Part shown: positions 9,248 through 17,656 of the stretch, piece by piece
How the letters are laid out: each line of letters begins with the position of its first letter
Position numbering within the stretch: position 1 is the first letter of the stretch
Origin: JBAYDV01 sp041672845
Lineage (GTDB): Bacteria > Bacteroidota > Bacteroidia > Bacteroidales > UBA932
DNA length: 64,000 nt
Assembly: GCA_041672845.1 (NCBI GenBank)
Contig: JBAYYV010000003.1
Location: 124,001-188,000, forward strand
Direction: 5' to 3'
The notes under the pieces: generated by a model
What the model was told of the DNA's origin: nothing
Seen by the model: the letters and a program-made list of their open reading frames with translations, nothing else
Databases searched by the model: none
Position numbers and translations under genes: made by a program

Positions 9248-10930
9248 ATGAGAAAACTATCTACTTTTTTAGGAGTTTCTACATTGACGTTAGTCATAGT
9301 TCTAACCATAAGTTTAGGAACTAGTGTTAATGTAAACGCTCAAGATCCTACTGATCCAAATTCCCTAGGGGTAAGAGATGCTTGCACTAGTATAATGGTT
9401 GGTTGTAATGCCTCTACTGACGGTTCAGTTATGACAGCTCATGCATGTGATGCTAGATATAGAACCTGGATGAAATGGGAACCTGCTAAAATATATGATT
9501 TAAAAGGCGATGATAAAGGTGCTACTGAAACTATTTATAAAGGTATGCTTCATACAGCTGACGAATTTGATTCTCACAGATTAACTAAAGTTGGAGAAAT
9601 TCCTCAAGTTCCTCAAGTATATTCTTTTTTAAATACCGCTTATCCTTGTCTTAATGAAAAGCAATTAGCTATCGGTGAAACTACTATTGGTGGATCTGAA
9701 ATTCTAAGAAACAAAAATGGAATGTTTTTAATCGAAGAGCTTGAGAAAATCGCACTTGAAAGATGTGATAATGCTCGGGATGCTATTCGCATAATAGGTG
9801 AATTAGTGGAAAAATATGGTTATGGCGACTGGGGTGAATGTATTACTATTGCTGATACTAAAGAAGTTTGGCAATTAGAAATTTTCGGTGCTGGTCCTGA
9901 TAAAATTGGTAGTGTATGGGCAGCTGAAAGGATTCCTGATGGAAATATAGGGGTTTCAGCTAACATTTGTCGTATCAGTACTTTATCAGAAAAAATCTTA
10001 AAGAATACTGATTATTATATGGCTTCTGAAAATGTATTTTCATTAGCTAAGAAGTTGAACTTATGGGATGGTAAATCTGAATTTAAATTCTGGAAAGTTT
10101 ATGGTGATGTCGATTCATATACTAAAGTGTTAAAACCTTTCTGGACTCGTGAATATTTTATTCTAAATCATTTCGCACCATCATTACACTTAAATATGGA
10201 TATGGAAGAACTTCCTTTTTCAGTTAAACCTGATAATAAAGTTTCTGTAGAAGATGTAATGGCTATGTACAGAGAAGTATATGAGGATACCCAATGGGAT
10301 ATGACCAAAAATCTTAAAATGGCTAAAGAAATTAAAGATGAAGACGGTAATGTCATTAGAATAGATAGTGTACGTATCCCTATAGCAAATCCTTGGATGA
10401 ATGGTGATGACAGAAAATCTATCAATGCTTTAAAACCAGGGGCAGTAGAATATCAAAGAGTAGTGGCAGTGGCTTGGTGCTCTTATACATTTATTGCTCA
10501 GTTAAGAGATTGGTTACCAGATGAAATAGGAGGTAGGATTTTCTTGTCTTTCGACAATGCAGCTCAGAGTCCACGTATTCCTATTTACTGCGGTATGAAT
10601 ACATTACCACAAGAATTTTCAGTTTGTGGTCAACACGGTGTGAAAGAGGATGCTATTATTTGGAATTATCGTAAAGCTAATAAGTTAGCTACTGTTTCAT
10701 GGCAAAATACTAAGGAATTACATACTTCTTATTTGATGCATTTTCAAGATGAAATGATGAAAGATTGTCCTATTGTAGAATCTAGAGTTCAAGAACTTTT
10801 AAAAGCCGGTAAGAAAGATGAAGCTACTAAATACTTGAATAATTACACTAGAGATTTCGTCGGGGCTACATCATACGCATGGCACGAATTAGAAAAAATC
10901 TATTGGAGAAAATTTGATATGGGATTCTAG
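9248..10930 (+). CDS. Peptidase family C69 dipeptidase (PepD-like), exported
   Basis: A 560-residue protein with a long signal peptide ending near NVNAQ. The family's N-terminal nucleophile cysteine lies in RDACTSIMVGCNASTDGSV (about residue 46), normally exposed by autoproteolysis, with the typical DGS and HACD that follow. Also visible are GDWGECITIADTKEVWQLEIFG and RIPDGNIGVSANICRI, conserved in the C69/Ntn-hydrolase fold. Expected role: dipeptide hydrolysis in the periplasm or at the surface, in line with amino-acid fermentation. It is monocistronic; the gene stops 9 bp before the convergent PspC gene. Confidence 0.88.
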   Translation: MRKLSTFLGVSTLTLVIVLTISLGTSVNVNAQDPTDPNSLGVRDACTSIMVGCNASTDGSVMTAHACDARYRTWMKWEPAKIYDLKGDDKGATETIYKGMLHTADEFDSHRLTKVGEIPQVPQVYSFLNTAYPCLNEKQLAIGETTIGGSEILRNKNGMFLIEELEKIALERCDNARDAIRIIGELVEKYGYGDWGECITIADTKEVWQLEIFGAGPDKIGSVWAAERIPDGNIGVSANICRISTLSEKILKNTDYYMASENVFSLAKKLNLWDGKSEFKFWKVYGDVDSYTKVLKPFWTREYFILNHFAPSLHLNMDMEELPFSVKPDNKVSVEDVMAMYREVYEDTQWDMTKNLKMAKEIKDEDGNVIRIDSVRIPIANPWMNGDDRKSINALKPGAVEYQRVVAVAWCSYTFIAQLRDWLPDEIGGRIFLSFDNAAQSPRIPIYCGMNTLPQEFSVCGQHGVKEDAIIWNYRKANKLATVSWQNTKELHTSYLMHFQDEMMKDCPIVESRVQELLKAGKKDEATKYLNNYTRDFVGATSYAWHELEKIYWRKFDMGF

Positions 10931-10939
10931 TTCAATATA

Positions 10940-11176
10940 TTATCTATATCTTCTTCTATTACGATTTTCGAAGTATCCGTTTCCAGAATTGTTTTGAGAT
11001 GGAATAATAATCCATAAAAGTATATAAACCCATATACTTACACCTCCGAAGAAAATTAGAATAAATGTAATAAGTCTTATTAAACTTATATTAAATCTGA
11101 AATATTCTGCAATGCCTGCACATACTCCAGCTATTTGTTTATTATTAGATCTATATATTCTGTTTCTATTATTCAT
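10940..11176 (-). CDS. PspC-domain small membrane protein
   Basis: About 78 residues. It has the PspC domain pattern: NRIYRSNNKQIAGVCAGIA, EYFRFNISLIRLI and a single membrane segment LITFILIFFGGVSIWVYILL, followed by a basic tail ending RNRRRYR. PspC proteins are inner-membrane sensors or stabilisers of envelope stress responses. This stand-alone form is common in Bacteroidota and its partner is not visible here. The ATG at 11174-11176 is preferred to the in-frame TTG nine bases upstream. It is convergent with the C69 gene, with only 9 bp between stops and no visible terminator. Confidence 0.85.
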   Translation of the reverse strand: MNNRNRIYRSNNKQIAGVCAGIAEYFRFNISLIRLITFILIFFGGVSIWVYILLWIIIPSQNNSGNGYFENRNRRRYR

Positions 11177-11345
11177 AATATACAAATATACTATTTTTTA
11201 TCATTGTAGTTAGATAACGATATGGCTGCTGACAAAATTCAAGAAATAATTGGAGATTGTTTCTTGAAAGAATATTTTTAATATTTGTTGTAATAAGTAT
11301 TGATATAATTTTTATCTTTATCATTAAATTAATGAAAATTTCACA

Positions 11346-13103
11346 ATGAAAACAACTAAATTTCTCACATCTACTATATTAGTGTCAGCTGTAATGTTAA
11401 TAATATCTGCATTTATAACTTTATCAGTTTCTTCTTGTACTAAAAGTAGTGCTGTAGAACCAGTTATTATTGAGGATGTATCACTAACGGCGACAGTTAC
11501 TAAGGGTTCTTTTAATAATGATAGTCTTAAGTGGAATGAGGATGATTTTGTGAAAGTATTTTATGAGCCTTTTGGGAATTTAGAATATGACAGTTTACGC
11601 GTGGCAAACTTTTCAATAATAAATTCTGAAGAGTCTGATGATTTTTCAATTACGGAAAAATTTGCAGGTAAGATTTTGCAATGGTCTAAGCCTATAAATA
11701 TGTATTTCTTTTATCCAGTTAATTCATGGGGTGCGATTGAATCAGCATCTTCAGCTGTTAATCGCTCTAATGATTATTACAATCCTTATTCTCGCATTTA
11801 TGAAAATGAAAAATTGTATTTGTCGGTGAATGTGGCTAAAAATCAGTTTCAAAATTATGATGATGAAATAAAATTAGATACTACTAGTATAGATAATTAT
11901 AATTTTAGATATTGTCAAAAAACTAATTTACGTACGTATGAAGCTAATGGAATAAAGGTGAGACTAAATAGTCTGATGGCTCGATTTGATGTGAATGTTA
12001 CGAATGCTACTACAGATGATCTTTTTGTTAAGAAAATAGTAGTTAGATCATATAATGGTAAAAACATATTTCATGCTTTTGCTAGAGTACAAGCTACTAC
12101 TGGAGAAGTTACATATCCTGTAAGAGATGCACATGAATTTACTATTTCATCTACTAAGAATAAGTCTTCAAATATAAATATTTCACTTCCATCTAATGAA
12201 ACATTATATGAATCTAATAAGATAATGATGTTCCCTACTTCTTTTAATCAGAAATATGTTATAGATGTATATACAGAAGATAATGAATCTAATGCTGCAG
12301 TATTTTCTTTTGTGAAAAATACTGAAAAATATACTATAAATTTAAGTGCAGGGAAAGTTTATTCAGAAAGTGTTCAGCTGAAACCTAAAAATCTTTCTTA
12401 TTTAGATGAATTCGGGGCTAATTATGGTCCTGGTATTCTTTACAAAGGATATGTATGGGCACCTGTGAATTGTGGATATGAACCAGTTAATGATACTTAT
12501 AAAGGTTATCCTTATGGTAAATTATATCAATGGGGTAATATATTTGGATTGGGCTATAAAGATGATGGTGGAATTTATGAGGATGCTATTGTTGCTATTC
12601 TTGTAGATGGTTATCCTTCTTTGCCTGCTGATCCTGCTTTAGAAAACACTTATTATAAAGGTTGGGAAGAAACTAAGGGAATAGAAAATTCATGGGGTGG
12701 AGTAGACGGTGTTGATAAAACTGAAAGTGATCCTTGTCCTTATGGTTGGAGAGTACCTACTAAAGAAGAGTTACAAGTATTTAGTGTAACGGTAATAAAT
12801 AAATTTGAAAAATTCTATCATGGTAGTAGTGAGATCTTTGGAATGCATTTCCAAGAAGATGCAAATGATGATATTAATGGAAATATATCATTGCCAGCAG
12901 CTGGAACTATTAATAATAATGGATATATATTTATAAATAGAGGATCATTAGGATATTATTGGTGTTCTACTAAAAATGTAGGTACTGATTATTATAATCT
13001 AGTTTTTACTTCCGTTTCTACTGCTATATTACCTGAAATAACTACTAATAATATGGGCAATGCCTTTAGTATTCGTTGTATAAAGGATGATTATACAGAA
13101 TAA
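11346..13103 (+). CDS. Fimbrillin-like lipoprotein with C-terminal FISUMP domain
   Basis: A 585-residue lipoprotein: hydrophobic signal, then VSSC lipobox (Cys about residue 31). The first ~340 residues follow the fimbrillin/Mfa-like plan (LTATVTKGSFNNDSLKWNEDDFVKV, MYFFYPVNSWG; quoted in parts, beta-sandwich pattern). The last ~230 match the Fib_succ_major (FISUMP) domain: YVWAPVNCGYEPV, GKLYQWGN, DPCPYGWRVPTKEEL and a terminal SIRCIKDD. It is likely surface-anchored and structural or adhesive; neither domain suggests catalysis. It is alone on the plus strand with a strong terminator at 13148-13182. A pilus role is inference: no Mfa/Fim assembly genes are nearby. Confidence 0.82.
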   Translation: MKTTKFLTSTILVSAVMLIISAFITLSVSSCTKSSAVEPVIIEDVSLTATVTKGSFNNDSLKWNEDDFVKVFYEPFGNLEYDSLRVANFSIINSEESDDFSITEKFAGKILQWSKPINMYFFYPVNSWGAIESASSAVNRSNDYYNPYSRIYENEKLYLSVNVAKNQFQNYDDEIKLDTTSIDNYNFRYCQKTNLRTYEANGIKVRLNSLMARFDVNVTNATTDDLFVKKIVVRSYNGKNIFHAFARVQATTGEVTYPVRDAHEFTISSTKNKSSNINISLPSNETLYESNKIMMFPTSFNQKYVIDVYTEDNESNAAVFSFVKNTEKYTINLSAGKVYSESVQLKPKNLSYLDEFGANYGPGILYKGYVWAPVNCGYEPVNDTYKGYPYGKLYQWGNIFGLGYKDDGGIYEDAIVAILVDGYPSLPADPALENTYYKGWEETKGIENSWGGVDGVDKTESDPCPYGWRVPTKEELQVFSVTVINKFEKFYHGSSEIFGMHFQEDANDDINGNISLPAAGTINNNGYIFINRGSLGYYWCSTKNVGTDYYNLVFTSVSTAILPEITTNNMGNAFSIRCIKDDYTE

Positions 13104-13147
13104 ATATGATGATTATAGGATAACTATTTAGCTTAACAGCAATACAT

Positions 13148-13182
13148 AAAAAAAGAGAAGGTCTAATGACTTTCTCTTTTTT
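13148..13182. terminator. Bidirectional intrinsic terminator
   Basis: A near-perfect hairpin: AAAAAGAGAAGGTC pairs with GACTTTCTCTTTTT around a TAAT loop, with A-tract on one side and T-tract on the other. It can therefore end the fimbrillin transcript (plus) and the tRNA-Arg transcript (minus). Confidence 0.85.
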
Positions 13183-13184
13183 AG

Positions 13185-13258
13185 TGATTCGGCTGGGATT
13201 CGAACCCAGGACCCATAGCTTAGAAGGCTATTGCTCTATCCAGCTGAGCTACCGAACC
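13185..13258 (-). tRNA. tRNA-Arg (anticodon UCU)
   Basis: A 74-nt cloverleaf on the minus strand. Acceptor GGTTCGG pairs with CCGAATC (one G-U), the anticodon stem ATAGC/GCTAT encloses loop CTTCTAA giving anticodon TCT, and the T-arm contains GGTTCGAATCC. Discriminator A; CCA is not encoded. It shares the bidirectional terminator with the gene to its left. Confidence 0.95.
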
Positions 13259-13379
13259 ATTTTTCTCATATTTGAGGTTGCAAAGATATAATAATTTTCT
13301 ATTCTCAGCAAGTAAATCTAGTGAGATATTTAAATAATGATTGTATTTCTGTTAATCATACTATTTTTGAAGAGATATA

Positions 13380-14324
13380 TTATTCTGTAATGCTTTTTTC
13401 AGTCTTTTTATCTTTGGCTAAATACTCTAATACTGCGACTAGAGCTATTCCTAATATACAGAATACTATAGCTTGCCATATCATCGGGTCGGTTACAGTA
13501 GTAGTTAGACTAGAAAATGTACTTGGGGTAATAGGACGTGATGGTCCTGGTATTCCTTCGATGCCTGATGGCAATATTTTCTGCCAAGGCCATACTTTTA
13601 ATAGTGAGCCAAGCATGATTCCTGATAAGAAACAGATAGTTTGGTTATAGTATCGTTTTAATAACCATGATAATAAATGAGCAAAAAGAACTAATCCGAT
13701 TATAGCTCCTAGACAGAAAACTACTAAAATCATTCCATCTAAATTCACGAAACTATCAAGAATATATTCGTATTTTCCCATTAAAAGTAATATAAAGCTG
13801 CCTGAAATGCCAGGAAGAATCATAGTGCAAATCGCTATGGCTCCACATAAAAATATGAACCATAAATCATTAGTGGTTTCCCCAGGAGAAAGTAAACAAA
13901 TCGCTAAGCCGATACTAATACCGATAATTAAACTTGTGTAGTATGAAAATTTCCATTTCCCCATACCTTTAAGAATGTGTATAGCTGATATAATTATTAA
14001 TCCGAAAAAGAATGCCCAAAGTGGAATAGGGTAGTTAGACATAAGAAAAGTCATAAGTTTAGCCAGTGTAAAAAGGCTTATTATGACTCCTAAAAAAATC
14101 ATTATAAGGAAATCACCATTAATTTTTTTCCAAAATGTATGGAACTTCCCTGTGAATAATAGTTTGATGGCTTCACCATCAATAGCTTTGATACTGTCTA
14201 TTAATTCTTGATATATACCTGTTAGTAATGCAATAGTTCCACCAGACACTCCTGGAATCACATTGGCTGCTCCCATGCCTATGCCCTTAAGCCCTAAAAT
14301 AGTATATTTTTTAGTTTTATTCAT
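13380..14324 (-). CDS. popT: DUF368 membrane protein, PopT-like undecaprenyl-phosphate translocase
   Basis: A 314-residue polytopic membrane protein. The DUF368 signature is exact: GIGMGAANVIPGVSGGTIAL near residue 15, and a second inverted-repeat version CTMILPGISGSFILLLMGKYE near 165 (in two parts), with about eight hydrophobic segments. DUF368/PopT proteins were shown to return undecaprenyl phosphate across the cytoplasmic membrane for cell-wall and surface-glycan synthesis. The assignment here rests on the family. The downstream partner relationship is with the DUF6913 gene, whose stop lies 39 bp upstream on the same strand. The large Wza/Wzz/pseudaminic acid loci in this window would use the same carrier. 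Confidence 0.85.
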   Translation of the reverse strand: MNKTKKYTILGLKGIGMGAANVIPGVSGGTIALLTGIYQELIDSIKAIDGEAIKLLFTGKFHTFWKKINGDFLIMIFLGVIISLFTLAKLMTFLMSNYPIPLWAFFFGLIIISAIHILKGMGKWKFSYYTSLIIGISIGLAICLLSPGETTNDLWFIFLCGAIAICTMILPGISGSFILLLMGKYEYILDSFVNLDGMILVVFCLGAIIGLVLFAHLLSWLLKRYYNQTICFLSGIMLGSLLKVWPWQKILPSGIEGIPGPSRPITPSTFSSLTTTVTDPMIWQAIVFCILGIALVAVLEYLAKDKKTEKSITE

Positions 14325-14363
14325 AAGAATATAGATTACTTTATTATTGAATCATTTATCTAT

Positions 14364-14909
14364 TTATTTACTACTACGGATAGTAGTGAGATAATTACAA
14401 ATAGATATTACGATATCTTTTGGATGGATTTCTTTAGTAGGAAACATATAGAAATTATAATATTGTTCGCTTTCAGGATAAAACCCTATTTTAAATTTAG
14501 CTTTGGAAGCACGTAACAGATATTCTATTGGAAATGATGGAAAATCTAGAGTGAAATCAATAAGTAAATCAAATTCTGTATTAATAAATTCTTTAGTTAG
14601 ATCCTCAGATGGGAACCCATACCAATTTATATCAATATCATTCATGTTAAGAATATTGGCATCTGATAAGAACTTATCATCGGCAGGTTCCTGAGTCCCA
14701 AAATTAATAGAAACACCTTTATACTTGATATTATGTTCTTTTAGAATTTTTTCTAATGTGATTATCGAATCTACTATTTCAGGTTCATTTACATTAAAAA
14801 TAAAGCCACAAGTCTTAGATTCAAATAAATCTTTATAAACAGGCTTATTATTTTCATCAAGTTTGTTAAGTTTCTTTTTTCGTAAAATCTTCCTAAATAA
14901 ATTCTTCAT
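14364..14909 (-). CDS. DUF6913-like protein
   Basis: A 181-residue soluble protein with a very basic N-terminus (KNLFRKILRKKKLNKL) and no signal peptide. Features: SKTCGFIFNVNEPEIVDSI near residue 32, INWYGFPSED near 95, FDLLIDFTLDFPSFPIEYLL near 113, and SKAKFKIGFYPE near 135. The pattern matches the Bacteroidota family DUF6913, which has no assigned function; the fold hints at a glycosyltransferase-9-like half, which is speculative. It is probably co-transcribed with the PopT-like gene 39 bp downstream. Its start region faces the 11-bp repeat array. Confidence 0.65.
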   Translation of the reverse strand: MKNLFRKILRKKKLNKLDENNKPVYKDLFESKTCGFIFNVNEPEIVDSIITLEKILKEHNIKYKGVSINFGTQEPADDKFLSDANILNMNDIDINWYGFPSEDLTKEFINTEFDLLIDFTLDFPSFPIEYLLRASKAKFKIGFYPESEQYYNFYMFPTKEIHPKDIVISICNYLTTIRSSK

Positions 14910-15264
14910 ATAAGTTCTATAATATTTCTAAATAATACTTATTTAATACTTGTCTAATACTTGTCTAATACTTATTTAATACTTGTCTAATACTTATCTA
15001 ATACTTGTCTAATACTTATCTAATATCTATCTAATATGTAAATCTATAATCTTATAACAATTGTACAAATCAATACTATTTCTTTAATTTATCTTATAAT
15101 TAAAATCTATGCAAATTCTTTAATTATAGACTCTCCAAAGGTAAAGAAAATTATTACATTTGTAAACAAGAAACTAAAAATGAATAGTTGTATTAAAATA
15201 GAATATTACTAATAGAATATTACTAATAGAATAGTAGTAATAAAATTTGAAATAGCCACAAAAA
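14910..15264. promoter_or_regulatory. Divergent intergenic region DUF6913 / hydF
   Basis: 355 bp with no gene. It holds the 11-bp tandem array (14933-15031) and a possible plus-strand -7 element TACATTTG at 15156-15163 about 100 bp before hydF. No TTG is correctly spaced upstream, so the promoter call is weak. Confidence 0.4.
14933..15031. repeat. Nine tandem 11-bp repeats (TAATACTTRTY)
   Basis: Nine consecutive 11-bp units with consensus TAATACTTRTY. Variation is confined mostly to positions 9 and 11, which alternate G/A and C/T; only the last unit is more divergent. The period is close to one helical turn of DNA, so every unit presents on one face. Confidence 0.95.
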
Positions 15265-16488
15265 ATGAATAGTCTTATTAACATAGGGATTTTCGGACGT
15301 ACAAATACTGGTAAATCCTCACTTATTAATCGAGTAACTGAGCAAGATTTCGCCATAGTATCTGAAAAAGCTGGTACTACTACGGATCCTATTAAGAAAC
15401 GTTTGGAAATATTTGGTCTAGGTCCTTGCCAATTAATAGATACTGCAGGGATAGGTGATTCCTCAGAATTAGGAGAAAAACGAATTAAAAAGACTTTTGA
15501 TATTATTAATCAAATAGATTTAGCCTTGTTATTATTTACTGGTGATAGTTCTATAAATATGAATAGTTTAGCAGAAGTGGATTTGGATAAGGATGAACAG
15601 GAATTTTTAGCTAAAATTCAGGATAAAGATATTCCAGTAATTCTTGTATATAATAAGGTAGATATTTGGCCTTTGTCAGTCGAGAATAGAAATAAGATAA
15701 AAGAAAAATATGGTTTGCCTGTTGTAGTCTTTTCAGATCATGCTGACGAAGAAGTGAGGAAGGTATTGACTGATACTATTATTGAAAAGGCTTCTTCAGC
15801 TCGTTTCCACGAAAAAACACCTTTTGAAGGCTTGCTAGAAACTAAAGGATTGAATCTTATGCTTATTTGTCCTGTAGATTCTGAGGCTCCGACAGGAAGA
15901 TTGATTTTACCTCAGGTTCAGGCTATTAGAGATGCCTTGGATTATAAATGTATAGCTACAGTCTTAGAACCTAATAATATAACCAATTATCTGAAAAATA
16001 ATCCTGATCCTTATATGGCTGTGACTGATAGCCAGGCTTTTGCAGAAGTTTCTAAGTTAGTGCCTGAACGTATTCCTTTAACTAGTTTTTCTATGTTATT
16101 AGCTCGAGCCAAAGGTTGTTTTGAAGAATATATAAAAGGTACTCCAGAGATTTCTAAGCTTAAAGATGGTAGTAAAATTTTGATATTAGAATCATGTACT
16201 CATCATAGCTCCTGTGAAGATATTGGTAGAGTAAAACTTCCTAAATTATTTAGAGAATTTACAGGTAAAAAACTTAAATTTGATTTGATTCCTGGTTTAG
16301 ATAGAATAGATAATATAGAATCTTACGATATGGTAGCGCAGTGTGGTGGCTGTATGGTGACTGGTCGTCAATTATATCAGAGATTAAAACCTGCTATGGC
16401 TGCGGGGGTTCCCGTAACAAATTATGGAATGGCTATTTCATATATGAATGGAATATTTGATAGAGCTGTTAAACCTTTAATGAAATAA
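15265..16488 (+). CDS. hydF: [FeFe]-hydrogenase maturation GTPase HydF
   Basis: A 407-residue cytoplasmic scaffold on which the H-cluster diiron subsite is assembled before transfer to apo-HydA. N-terminal G domain: GRTNTGKSS (about residue 11), TTTDP in switch I, DTAG, and NKVD near 132. The C-terminal cluster-binding domain has the HydF ligand set CTHHSSC near 312 and CGGC near 361, matching the CxH...CxxC pattern. Length is typical. hydE follows 84 bp downstream on the same strand. HydG and the hydrogenase itself are not in the window. Confidence 0.95.
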   Translation: MNSLINIGIFGRTNTGKSSLINRVTEQDFAIVSEKAGTTTDPIKKRLEIFGLGPCQLIDTAGIGDSSELGEKRIKKTFDIINQIDLALLLFTGDSSINMNSLAEVDLDKDEQEFLAKIQDKDIPVILVYNKVDIWPLSVENRNKIKEKYGLPVVVFSDHADEEVRKVLTDTIIEKASSARFHEKTPFEGLLETKGLNLMLICPVDSEAPTGRLILPQVQAIRDALDYKCIATVLEPNNITNYLKNNPDPYMAVTDSQAFAEVSKLVPERIPLTSFSMLLARAKGCFEEYIKGTPEISKLKDGSKILILESCTHHSSCEDIGRVKLPKLFREFTGKKLKFDLIPGLDRIDNIESYDMVAQCGGCMVTGRQLYQRLKPAMAAGVPVTNYGMAISYMNGIFDRAVKPLMK

Positions 16489-16572
16489 TTACCACCTAAA
16501 TAACTATGACCTATATAATTAATAAGATTAAAAGTAAAGAATATTTACTTAAACTAATTTCCCTTAACATAA

Positions 16573-17634
16573 ATGATAGATAAAGAGTATTTAGTAAAGC
16601 AGCTAAAGGAAAAAGATCCTGCTAAAATCCAAGAGTTATTTGATAAAGCTTATCAAGTAAAATTAGATAATGTAGGTAATAAAGTATATTTAAGGGGTAT
16701 TGTAGAAATCTCTAATATCTGTAGGAAAAATTGCTTGTATTGTGGATTACGCTCTGGTAATTCTAAAGTATATCGTTATAATATTCCAGATTTTGAAATC
16801 TTAAAGGCTGCACAATATGCCTTAGATGAAGGGTATGGTTCTATGTTACTTCAGAGTGGAGAAAGACAAGATAGAGAGTTTACTGATAGAATTACTAAAC
16901 TGGTTCGTCAAATAAAACATTTACCTAAGAAAGATGATAGGCCTGATTTGGGTATTACTCTTTCATTAGGGGAACAGTCCTTGGAAGTATTTCAAGAATG
17001 GTTCGAAGCAGGGGCTCATCGTTATTTGATTAGAATAGAAAGTTCTAGCGAGGATCTTTATCATAAAATTCATCCAAATGATGAAATTCATAGTTTCGAA
17101 GCTCGAAAACAAGCTTTAGTAGATTTGAAAACTGCTGGTTATCAAGTGGGTACTGGCGTTATGATAGGTCTTCCTTTTCAAACCGCAGAATCATTAGCGG
17201 ATGATTTATTATTTTTTAAAAATATAGATATAGATATGTGTGGTATGGGGCCTTATTTGGAGCATCATGATACTCCACTTTGGCAATATAAAGATATGCT
17301 ATTATCTAAAGAAGATAGACTTATTCTTGGCTTTAAGATGATAGCATTGTTAAGATTATTGATGCCAGATATTAATATTTCTGCCACGACTGCTCTGCAA
17401 GTTTTAGATCCTCTTGGAAGGGAGAAAGGTGTTCTCTGTGGTGCTAATGTTATTATGCCTAATATGACGATTTCGTCAGTTCGAAATGACTATTCTATAT
17501 ATGATGATAAACCGGGGAGTGAGGATGATTCCAATGATTCTCAAGCTCAATTAGAGGCTAATCTTAAGAAAATAAAAGTCCCCATCGGTTATGGCCAATG
17601 GGGAGATTCTATTCATTTCGCTCGAAGGAAATGA
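16573..17634 (+). CDS. hydE: [FeFe]-hydrogenase maturation radical SAM protein HydE
   Basis: A 353-residue radical SAM enzyme that helps build the dithiolate-bridged diiron subsite of the H-cluster. The radical SAM cysteines are in ISNICRKNCLYCGLRSG (CX3CX2C, about residues 49-56). LQSGERQDREFTD and HRYLIRIESSSEDLY are typical of HydE; the C-terminal BATS region contains SATTALQVLDPLGREKG and ANVIMPNMT. It is in the same transcription unit as hydF. Biotin-synthase-like relatives (PylB) are the alternative, but linkage to hydF settles the assignment. The stop lies 22 bp from the convergent gene's stop. Confidence 0.95.
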   Translation: MIDKEYLVKQLKEKDPAKIQELFDKAYQVKLDNVGNKVYLRGIVEISNICRKNCLYCGLRSGNSKVYRYNIPDFEILKAAQYALDEGYGSMLLQSGERQDREFTDRITKLVRQIKHLPKKDDRPDLGITLSLGEQSLEVFQEWFEAGAHRYLIRIESSSEDLYHKIHPNDEIHSFEARKQALVDLKTAGYQVGTGVMIGLPFQTAESLADDLLFFKNIDIDMCGMGPYLEHHDTPLWQYKDMLLSKEDRLILGFKMIALLRLLMPDINISATTALQVLDPLGREKGVLCGANVIMPNMTISSVRNDYSIYDDKPGSEDDSNDSQAQLEANLKKIKVPIGYGQWGDSIHFARRK

Positions 17635-17656
17635 TATCTTTCTTAAAATAATGTTA

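Noticed and set aside
13321..13650. Plus-strand open frame of 109 codons
   Set aside because: Antisense to the popT-like gene, which has exact DUF368 motifs; no independent signal.
14933..15031. Possible CRISPR or iteron origin
   Set aside because: 11-bp units without spacers exclude CRISPR; no dnaA/rep gene or DnaA boxes nearby to support an origin.
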